The notes beneath the pieces were generated by a model. It was not told the DNA's origin. It did not search any database and saw only the letters and a list, made by a program, of their open reading frames with translations. Shown in pieces: positions 1 to 6,833 of a stretch of 50,843 nucleotides of DNA. The DNA comes from Bacteroidota bacterium (GTDB lineage: Bacteria; Bacteroidota; Rhodothermia; Rhodothermales; Bin80). The stretch is from positions 1-50,843 of the forward strand of contig JAPOTS010000116.1 of assembly GCA_026709065.1 (NCBI GenBank), read 5' to 3'. The translations under genes and the position numbers were made by a program. Position 1 is the stretch's first letter; every line of letters starts with the position of its first letter.

Positions 1-240
1 TATATCCAGTAGGCTATCAAAAAAACGGTTAACCCACTAAAAAAGTTGTAGATCCATTATTTTTTTCGCGTCCTAAATCTTTCTGATATGAAACATCGTT
101 CTTGAGAACAATTCAGATACACATCTTAACTCATCAAGCGCATAAAGAAAAGACATCTTACCTAAAAATGGTCATCTAAATGTTACTCGCTTTCACAGAA
201 CCCTCATAACCTACCTGACAGTATATATTTTCTTGTTTTA

Positions 241-1722
241 ATGATAACCAATATGATAATATTTCTCAAGTATTTCGCTGTTCAATCTATCTGTACATTG
301 CTACTTTACATTGGATTTCCTTTTTTTGTATTTGCCCAATCGGATCAGGAAAAAATTGATGCGAAATTAGATCAACTTGAGTCAGAGTGGATAGCTGACT
401 TTCGAGAGGAAATACGCATTGAGCGTGCAGAAGAGCTTGCTTGGCAGGCTCTGCATTCCCAAAGGTTATATCAGGATGCTGTTTTGCGTGAGCAAATCGG
501 AGATGCTTTAACCAAGTTGAATACCGAAATTGAAGGCTGGAGCAATTCCAGAAAGGGGTTGGGTATATTATATGGGATCTTTGGATTATTCTCAGGTCTG
601 GCGGGAGATATTCCCTCGGCAGGAAATTTCATTCAAAGTGCAGACGACGCATTAACTCAGGCTTCAATCGGTGAGGGAGTCAGTAATTCATGGATTATAG
701 GCTATGCGAATGACCGCGCTCAGATGAAGTCAGAGATTGAAACTATGCTCCAAAAATTTGAATTAAATGAATCCCAAAGGAAACAATCAGAAAGAATCTT
801 AATTGAGTCCTATCTTCTGCAATTGCTTGATGAAAAATTAGATTCTCTACATAAAATAATAAATAATCATCACCGCAGAGCTTATCCCCGTCCTACTATT
901 CGGTCAGCACGGGATAAGAATGAGGTTCTTAATGAATTCCGTCGTCAACTCCCTGACACCGTCAGGATTAACCCAAGTCGTGTATTAGAAATGGCCGAGG
1001 AAGCAGGTCTGGGCTACATAGACGAATTCAAGATTAAAATGGAAAATCGTTCTACTGTAGTTGAGTCGAAAATTTTGATGAATATATCAACTGATTTAGC
1101 TAACTCAGAGGCAAAAAAAGTCGGGTATGAAACAGCATGGTTACTCATTGAAGCATCACCATCTATTCTTACTCGCGGGGCTAAACTCCTTTCTAAGGGA
1201 GCTGAATTAATTGCATTACTCTATGCAGGGGTAGATATTAATCCACGACCAAATCTTCAAGCCGCATGGAGAGAGCTTACAGTTTTGATGGAACTTCGCT
1301 CAAAACGTCTTGAATTACTGGTGCAGAAAAAGGCAGAAGATATGACCCTTAGAGAAGAAATAGAGTTATCAAAAGCTTCTGAGATCAACTTATTTACAGA
1401 AGAAATTCGACAATCTGGCATAGATGATGAGGGGTTGATAGATGCTCAAACTTTACTAATTTCGGACTTATTGGATCGCAGAATTAATCGCGCACGAACA
1501 ATTTCAAATCGATGGGCAAAACTTGAGCAAGATGCAGAGTTCCTTGCTACAGAGTTCACTTGGTTAGCGTCCGAGGCTGAACGGATAGAGCATAGATCCG
1601 ACCTATCAGCCAGAGTAGAAACCGCATCTGAACGAACTGAATTGGCCACATTATCTGGCCGACTAGCTGTGATGTCATCGCGTTTAGAAGAACAGATGAT
1701 GTCCCATAGTTCCCATAAATAG
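241..1722 (+). CDS. Secreted alpha-helical protein of unknown function
   Basis: I do not recognise this 493-residue protein. It starts with a hydrophobic signal peptide ending near FVFAQ (residues 28-33), so it is probably exported; an in-frame Met at residue 5 is an alternative start. The rest is strongly charged and helical, rich in Glu, Arg, Leu and Ser, with long coiled-coil-like stretches at about 35-100, 165-215 and 345-490. One glycine-rich hydrophobic segment near residues 107-130 (LGILYGIFGLFSGLAG) could insert in or lie against a membrane. No Cys-based lipobox and no sorting domain are seen. It stands alone, with 240 bases before and about 280 bases after it that show no gene. Coding status is supported by length and consistent composition; function is unknown. 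Confidence 0.75.
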   Translation: MITNMIIFLKYFAVQSICTLLLYIGFPFFVFAQSDQEKIDAKLDQLESEWIADFREEIRIERAEELAWQALHSQRLYQDAVLREQIGDALTKLNTEIEGWSNSRKGLGILYGIFGLFSGLAGDIPSAGNFIQSADDALTQASIGEGVSNSWIIGYANDRAQMKSEIETMLQKFELNESQRKQSERILIESYLLQLLDEKLDSLHKIINNHHRRAYPRPTIRSARDKNEVLNEFRRQLPDTVRINPSRVLEMAEEAGLGYIDEFKIKMENRSTVVESKILMNISTDLANSEAKKVGYETAWLLIEASPSILTRGAKLLSKGAELIALLYAGVDINPRPNLQAAWRELTVLMELRSKRLELLVQKKAEDMTLREEIELSKASEINLFTEEIRQSGIDDEGLIDAQTLLISDLLDRRINRARTISNRWAKLEQDAEFLATEFTWLASEAERIEHRSDLSARVETASERTELATLSGRLAVMSSRLEEQMMSHSSHK

Positions 1723-2000
1723 AGTCATCATCTTCACCAAACAAGTGTAGTCAATGTATCCCAGTCGGAATTTTCTCATGATTTACTCCAACTCATTTAC
1801 TTCAATCGCTTCACAGTGACACCCGATGGATTTCCAGCTAATTTTCACTGGGTCAAACGGTAATAACTTTCTCTTCTCGGATCCAATACTTATCAAAAAG
1901 GTTCCATAATCCAATACCCAGAAAAGCTATCCATAAGAATACTCACTAAACTATTGATGTTGATTGTGAGTGAATCCATGAGATAAACTCTAAATAATAA

Positions 2001-2921
2001 ATGCCTGAAATTTCTAAGCTTGAGCCAGTAAATTTACGTGATGTTTGGGCGCATGAGGCACATCATTTCACCCCATGGCTAGCCGAAAACATTGATCAAT
2101 TAGGAGATGCCATCGGCCTAAATTTGAAAGATGTAACAACTGAGAAAACACTTGGAGGTATGGGACGTGTTGATATCTTTGCCCGACAAGAGGAAACCGA
2201 TGCGATAGTGGTGATTGAAAATCAAATTGAAAAGTCGGATCACGGCCACTGCCTCAGCTTAATTGGCTATGCAGCTGGTGCAGAGGCAAGTATCTTGGTC
2301 TGGATCGCAAGTGACTTTGATTCTTACCACCGAACAATTTTGGAGTGGTTGAATGAATCCGATACCATCAATGTTTATGCAGTGAAGGTATCAGCATATA
2401 GTGTCAAAGGCAATTACACCTATAAATTTCAGACGGTGGTAGCTCCCGAATCTCCTCAAGACTCATCACAGTCTAAACGCAAAACTATAAATACTTTGTA
2501 TGCAGAATTCTATAGACCTCTCAATAGCAGTTTAATTGAGAAAGGATTTACCCCAATCAGCAAGGGAGGATGGAGAGGCAGATGGCGTTCATTCCAATCA
2601 GGCTTGCAAAATGTCTGTTATGCTACCAGAGCTGAAGATCTCAAAGCGCAAGTATTTTTATCATTTAACGGAGAATCTAATCAGACAATATTTAACGAAT
2701 TAAAAAAATACCAAACGGAAATTGACTCCAAGTTAAATGGAAAAGTCATTTGGAAAGAATTTGAAAATGGTTGGTCTCGGATCATTCTGAAAAGCCCCTA
2801 TGCATTGAGCATAGAAGATTCCGAATCAAAACTCAATGTGACTCGCCAGTGGATGTTGGAAAGTTTGATGTTGCTCAGAAATATTGTTCAACCCTATTTG
2901 GACAAATTCAAATCCGAATGA
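2001..2921 (+). CDS. DUF4268 protein with PD-(D/E)XK nuclease-like N-terminus
   Basis: A 306-residue protein of the DUF4268 type. The N-terminal third resembles a PD-(D/E)XK nuclease core: Asp58 in GRVDIF, then Glu73-Asn-Gln75 in VVIENQIEKSDHGH, followed by a helix with LSLIGYAAG, the pattern of the DUF4268 'ENQ...DH.H' family. The catalytic lysine position is a Gln, as is usual in this family. The C-terminal half (about residues 155-300) is the DUF4268 domain with FYRPLNSSL and a Trp-rich segment near 185-200. Such proteins are often found beside restriction or defence genes but their substrate is not established. No methylase or partner gene is adjacent. Start ATG at 2001 begins the conserved domain only a few residues later, so it is probably right. 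Confidence 0.8.
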   Translation: MPEISKLEPVNLRDVWAHEAHHFTPWLAENIDQLGDAIGLNLKDVTTEKTLGGMGRVDIFARQEETDAIVVIENQIEKSDHGHCLSLIGYAAGAEASILVWIASDFDSYHRTILEWLNESDTINVYAVKVSAYSVKGNYTYKFQTVVAPESPQDSSQSKRKTINTLYAEFYRPLNSSLIEKGFTPISKGGWRGRWRSFQSGLQNVCYATRAEDLKAQVFLSFNGESNQTIFNELKKYQTEIDSKLNGKVIWKEFENGWSRIILKSPYALSIEDSESKLNVTRQWMLESLMLLRNIVQPYLDKFKSE

Positions 2922-2972
2922 TCAGAATGAATTTGTTTAGATCTTGCATTTGACTTTAACCCTCTAAGCACC

Positions 2973-3023
2973 ATCACTGGAATACATGGATGCATCAAAG
3001 ACGATCATGAGCGATCCAGTGAT
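2973..3023. repeat. Inverted repeat between convergent genes
   Basis: A perfect 9-base inverted repeat, ATCACTGGA at 2973-2981 and TCCAGTGAT at 3015-3023, encloses 33 bases. It lies in the 151-base gap between the convergent DUF4268 and gpmI genes. It could form a weak bidirectional 3' hairpin, but no U-tract follows, so a terminator call would be speculative. Confidence 0.25.
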
Positions 3024-3072
3024 CGAGTTTCCAATGATGACATTCAAAAAGATCAGATCACTTTTCTGTGGC

Positions 3073-4584
3073 TTATATAGAGTTAACGAGGACTTTGCCA
3101 GTCATTTTTTCTGGAATAGATATCCCCATGAAATGAAGAATCGTAGGGGCAATATCTCCTAATTTCCCCGGATGGATTGGTCCTCTGAAACCGTCTTTGA
3201 TAATTAAATGAGGGACAAGTGCCGTAGAATGAGCAGTATTAGGAGATCCATCCTCATTATGCATTAAATCAGCATTTCCATGATCAGCAATGATGCTGAT
3301 TCCATAGCCCTCAGAACATGCCGTCTCTACAACGACCTGTACGGCTTGATCTACAGCTTCAACCGCTTTGACAGCTGCTTCAAACACCCCCGTGTGGCCA
3401 ACCATGTCTGCATTAGCAAAATTGATACATACAAAATCATATTTTTCTTTTCTGAGAGCATTAGCACATCGGACTGCAACCTCGGGGGCACTCATTTCAG
3501 GTTGAAGATCATAGGTGGCAACTTTTGGAGAATTGATTAATAGGCGGTGCTCTCCTTTAAATTGTTTTTCACGCCCCCCACTAAAGAAATAGGTTACATG
3601 CGGATATTTTTCTGTTTCCGCTACTCGGAGTTGTCGCAGCCCTGCATTAGCGATGACTTCACCTAAGGTAAATTTTAGATCTACTTTATCATACGCTACT
3701 GGTAATCCAAAAGCTTTATCGTAGGGCGTTAGGGTTGCAAAAAAGAGATGCTCAAATGAAGTGACAGCAAAGGTTGCATCAGTAGGCGTTTGGGTAAATG
3801 CATTAACGAGTTGACGGCCGCGATCAGCTCTAAAATTGAAAAATATAACCGCATCACTATCACTTATTTTGACTGACTCAATAATGTGTGGCTCAATAAA
3901 TTCATCAGTAATCCCTGCATCATAACTTGATTGAAAGGCTTCAACCACACTGTCGCATTTCTTTCCTTGACCATGTACTAGCATGCGATATGCTTTGCCT
4001 GTGCGCTCCCAGCGCCGATCACGATCCATAGCATGGTAACGGCCAATTACAGTGCAAATCTGAGCTAAATGTCCAACAGTGTCTTCAAACTGCTGGGCAT
4101 ATTGTATCCCTCCATGGGGATCAGAATCTCTTCCATCTGAGAATGCATGAATACAGATCTGATCACGGGAAAGGCCCTGAGAGTGAGCAAATTTGCATAA
4201 TGCAATGAGATGACGGATATGGCTATGGACACCACCATCCGAGAATAATCCAATCAAATGAAGCCGAGTGTTTTGAGCATGGCGAGCCGCGGTAATGAGT
4301 ACTTCGTTTTGATTGATAGAACCATCTTCAATTGAAAGATCAATCCGAGTAATTTCCTGATTCACAATTCGCCCAGCACCTAAATTCATATGCCCTACTT
4401 CACTGTTCCCCATTTGCCCTGAGGGTAAGCCTACAGGCCGCCCAGATGCCTCTAATGTGCTATGTGGATATTTTGAAAATAATTCATCCAAAAAAGGCTT
4501 TTGTGCTTGATCTATAGCACTGGCACTTGGATTTTCGGCAATCCCATAACCATCCAGTATCATGAGGATATGCTTATTTGGCAT
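3073..4584 (-). CDS. gpmI: 2,3-bisphosphoglycerate-independent phosphoglycerate mutase
   Basis: Interconverts 3- and 2-phosphoglycerate in cytosolic glycolysis and gluconeogenesis, using two manganese ions and a phosphoserine intermediate. The 503-residue length is normal. Visible marks are Asp11 in the metal-binding LDGYG, the nucleophile Ser61 in GQMGNSEVGHMNLGAGR, the HAFSDGRDSDPH segment, RYHAMDRDRRW, FFNFRADRGRQL, and the late metal site IADHGNAD followed by NTAHS. The gene sits 22 bases downstream of nth on the same strand and is probably cotranscribed with it. The ATG at 4584 matches the usual family N-terminus. Nothing is truncated. Confidence 0.97.
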   Translation of the reverse strand: MPNKHILMILDGYGIAENPSASAIDQAQKPFLDELFSKYPHSTLEASGRPVGLPSGQMGNSEVGHMNLGAGRIVNQEITRIDLSIEDGSINQNEVLITAARHAQNTRLHLIGLFSDGGVHSHIRHLIALCKFAHSQGLSRDQICIHAFSDGRDSDPHGGIQYAQQFEDTVGHLAQICTVIGRYHAMDRDRRWERTGKAYRMLVHGQGKKCDSVVEAFQSSYDAGITDEFIEPHIIESVKISDSDAVIFFNFRADRGRQLVNAFTQTPTDATFAVTSFEHLFFATLTPYDKAFGLPVAYDKVDLKFTLGEVIANAGLRQLRVAETEKYPHVTYFFSGGREKQFKGEHRLLINSPKVATYDLQPEMSAPEVAVRCANALRKEKYDFVCINFANADMVGHTGVFEAAVKAVEAVDQAVQVVVETACSEGYGISIIADHGNADLMHNEDGSPNTAHSTALVPHLIIKDGFRGPIHPGKLGDIAPTILHFMGISIPEKMTGKVLVNSI

Positions 4585-4606
4585 CTAATCTATCGTTTAT
4601 AGCGTG

Positions 4607-5464
4607 TTATGCGATCCTGAAATCGCGTACGATTTTAGTTGTAACACCCGTCTTTGAGTGAAACACATTCATAGAATTACATTTTGGACAGGCAATTTGT
4701 TGGGTTCCATGTCGGTCAATTCGTGTCGTCGGCTTGTCAAAATAAACCTTTCGAGTGGCACAGTAATATTTACCATATGATGGATTTAAATCACTCATTT
4801 GTTTTGGCAATTGCTTCAACTTTTCGAAATACTTACACAAATCACTAATTGCACACTGTTGGCAATCAGGATTCCGAGCTCTACATGTATACCTGCCATG
4901 AAGAATCAATAAGTGATGAGAACGCCCCCATTCTTGACGGAGAATGACGTTCTTCAGTCCCATTTCCACTTTCAAAGGAGTGTCTGCATTTTCAACAAGA
5001 CCAATTCGATTTGCAACTCTAAATACATGTGTATCTACAGGTAATGCATCCTGATCTCCAAACGCAACTGATGAAACGACTTGGGCCGTCTTTCTGCCAA
5101 CTCCGGATAACTTCATAAGCGAAGCCTGATCCTTAGGTAGCTTTCCGTCATACTCCCCTATTACTTTTGAGGCCATTGCGACCAAATGCTTAGATTTATT
5201 GTTTGGGTATGAGATGGAGGCTATGATTTGAGCGACCTCTTCGGCAGAGGCGGTAGATAGGGATTCAAAGGTAGGCCATATTTTGAACAGGCTCGGAGTA
5301 ATCATGTTAACACGTTCATCGGTACATTGAGCAGATAAAATGACCGCAACAATCAATTCGTACTCACTGGAGTACCTCAGTTCGGTTTCAGGACGTGAAA
5401 TCACTTCAGAAAGTGCATCCAGCACCGCACGAGCACGCTTCTTTTTGCTTAAATCCATGAACAT
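4607..5464 (-). CDS. nth: Endonuclease III with a C-terminal cysteine extension
   Basis: Base-excision-repair DNA glycosylase/AP lyase for oxidised pyrimidines. The helix-hairpin-helix LSGVGRKTAQ carries catalytic Lys125, and Asp144 lies in PVDTHVFRVANR. The four cysteines of the 4Fe-4S cluster are Cys194, 201, 204 and 210 (C-x6-C-x2-C-x5-C). Typical Nth ends right after the cluster at about 211 residues; this one continues to 285. The extra 75 residues contain Cys235 and a CPKC pair at 259-262, reminiscent of part of a zinc ribbon but with only one CxxC. The start is ATG 5464 or ATG 5458 (MDLSKKK), both compatible with the conserved N-terminus. Its start codon lies 8 bases from that of the divergent lnb gene, so its promoter must lie within lnb. 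Confidence 0.95.
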   Translation of the reverse strand: MFMDLSKKKRARAVLDALSEVISRPETELRYSSEYELIVAVILSAQCTDERVNMITPSLFKIWPTFESLSTASAEEVAQIIASISYPNNKSKHLVAMASKVIGEYDGKLPKDQASLMKLSGVGRKTAQVVSSVAFGDQDALPVDTHVFRVANRIGLVENADTPLKVEMGLKNVILRQEWGRSHHLLILHGRYTCRARNPDCQQCAISDLCKYFEKLKQLPKQMSDLNPSYGKYYCATRKVYFDKPTTRIDRHGTQQIACPKCNSMNVFHSKTGVTTKIVRDFRIA

Positions 5465-5472
5465 TATATGAA

Positions 5473-6657
5473 ATGCGGTTAACTCACATTCCAGTAATTC
5501 TGTTCATTTTGATTGTCCCTATTCTACCCGGATTCCATTCAATTGGGCACTCACAGATATCTGATTCTGCACGAGTCTCTATCCTGACAATCTATCCAGG
5601 AGATGCCATCTATGCACTTTGGGGACATAGCGCACTTCGGATATGGGATCCGTCTACGGGGTTTGATATCTCTTATAACTATGGAACATTTGATTTTAGA
5701 AGTCCAATTTCATTTATGGCGCGTTTTGCCTATGGAAAATTAGATTATCAACTATCCTTGAATAGATCCCAAGCCCTTTTAGGTCATTCATGGCTGACTC
5801 AAGAACGTGGTGTCGTACAACAAGAACTCAGTATGAGTCCTGAAGAAATCCACGCCCTCTATCAATTCGTATCTATAAATGCTCGCCCAGAAAACCGCGT
5901 GTATCGCTATGACTTTTTATATGATAATTGCGCCACCCGTATTCTTGACGCATTGGAACATGCATTGCAATATCCATTGGCTGATTCTAATTTGGTTGAC
6001 CGATCATTTCGTAGTTACATACGGCCGTATCTCAAAAACCAGCCAGAGTTAGATTTAGCTATCAATTTAGCAATGGGAATCCCTGTTGATCAACCCGCCT
6101 CAACAAGGCAACTGAGTTTTTTACCTATTGAATTTCAAATTCTAATTGAAAATGCTTCCAAAATTAATGGAGAACAACTTGTCGCTAGAACTGATACGCT
6201 ATTTGGTCAACCCTCCTCCCCCAAACCCCGAGAATCAATTTCTCTGCCGACTGTCATAGGATGGGGAATATTTGTATTTGGGTTACTGTTGAGTGTGAAG
6301 GATTTTCATACACCAAAAAGACGGATATTTGACTCAGTCTTATTTGGCACTATTTCTCTTATTGGCCTTCTCATTACATTTTTCTGGTTCATCTCACTTC
6401 ACGAAATCACACGCCCAAATCTCCATATCATGTGGGCCTTACCTTTCCACATCATCGCATTATATATCAACAAGCGATGGATCAAATTCTACTGGGCAGG
6501 CACGATGTTGAGTGGTACAGCATTCTTAGTAGCTGCAGGATGGGGGGCACAGCATATTCCACTGGCTACACTCCCATTCATGCTGACCGTGGTCGTACGT
6601 AGTATCATCCTTATGAGGGTACCGCGTACGGGATTTGAACCCGTGTTACCGGCGTGA
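5473..6657 (+). CDS. lnb: Lnb-type lipoprotein N-acyltransferase (DUF4105)
   Basis: A 394-residue protein with a signal peptide or N-terminal anchor (residues 5-28), a periplasmic DUF4105 domain and, after residue about 250, four or five membrane segments. The likely catalytic pair is His52 in ALWGHSALR and Cys153 in LYDNCATR, as in papain-like DUF4105 proteins. The family was shown in Bacteroides to N-acylate diacylated lipoproteins in place of Lnt; that this copy does the same is inference. Lipoproteins that could be substrates are encoded at 44-45.5 kb. Its last 13 codons are antisense to the T-arm and 3' acceptor strand of tRNA-Glu, and its stop lies inside that gene. The start at 5473 gives a good signal peptide. 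The call to function is by family. Confidence 0.87.
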   Translation: MRLTHIPVILFILIVPILPGFHSIGHSQISDSARVSILTIYPGDAIYALWGHSALRIWDPSTGFDISYNYGTFDFRSPISFMARFAYGKLDYQLSLNRSQALLGHSWLTQERGVVQQELSMSPEEIHALYQFVSINARPENRVYRYDFLYDNCATRILDALEHALQYPLADSNLVDRSFRSYIRPYLKNQPELDLAINLAMGIPVDQPASTRQLSFLPIEFQILIENASKINGEQLVARTDTLFGQPSSPKPRESISLPTVIGWGIFVFGLLLSVKDFHTPKRRIFDSVLFGTISLIGLLITFFWFISLHEITRPNLHIMWALPFHIIALYINKRWIKFYWAGTMLSGTAFLVAAGWGAQHIPLATLPFMLTVVVRSIILMRVPRTGFEPVLPA

Positions 6658-6691
6658 AAGGCCGGCGTCCTAACCCCTAGACGAACGCGGC
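6620..6691 (-). tRNA. trnE: tRNA-Glu (anticodon TTC)
   Basis: The minus strand folds as a cloverleaf of 72 bases. The acceptor arm GCCGCGT pairs with ACGCGGT, with a G-U first pair. The D arm is GTCTAGGGGTTAGGAC, the anticodon stem is CCGGC/GCCGG around CTTTCAC with anticodon TTC, and the T arm is ACGGG-TTCAAAT-CCCGT. The discriminator base is A and CCA is not encoded. It lies 13 bases downstream of tRNA-His and overlaps the end of the opposite-strand lnb gene by 38 bases. Confidence 0.95.
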
Positions 6692-6704
6692 AATTAACGT
6701 AATG

Positions 6705-6778
6705 GGTGACCGAGGGGACTTGAACCCCCGACCTCCAGGGCCACAACCTGGCGCTCTAACCGCCTGAGCTACGATCAC
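6705..6778 (-). tRNA. trnH: tRNA-His (anticodon GTG)
   Basis: A 74-base cloverleaf on the minus strand. The acceptor GTGATCG pairs with CGGTCAC (one U-G pair), the anticodon stem is CCAGG/CCTGG around TTGTGGC, and the T loop is TTCAAGT. The base before position 1 is G and the discriminator is C, which fits the G-1:C73 pair specific to tRNA-His. CCA is not fully encoded. A TATAAT sequence lies upstream at 6804-6799 (minus strand) without a convincing -35. It is also only 55 bases downstream of the porZ-like stop codon, so read-through from that gene is possible. Confidence 0.95.
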
Positions 6779-6833
6779 CATTTGAATAAATCAATTTAAT
6801 TATACACAATTATTGTTCAGAATGACGAATATG

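Noticed and set aside
1783..1870. A minus-strand stretch encoding PFDPVKISWKSIGCHCEAIE
   Set aside because: Only about 25 codons are open and no start or family is recognised; too short to call even as a remnant.
6489..6746. An 85-codon minus-strand frame covering both tRNA genes and the end of lnb
   Set aside because: It is a translation of tRNA-His and tRNA-Glu and of the lnb antisense strand; the tRNA cloverleaves explain the sequence.
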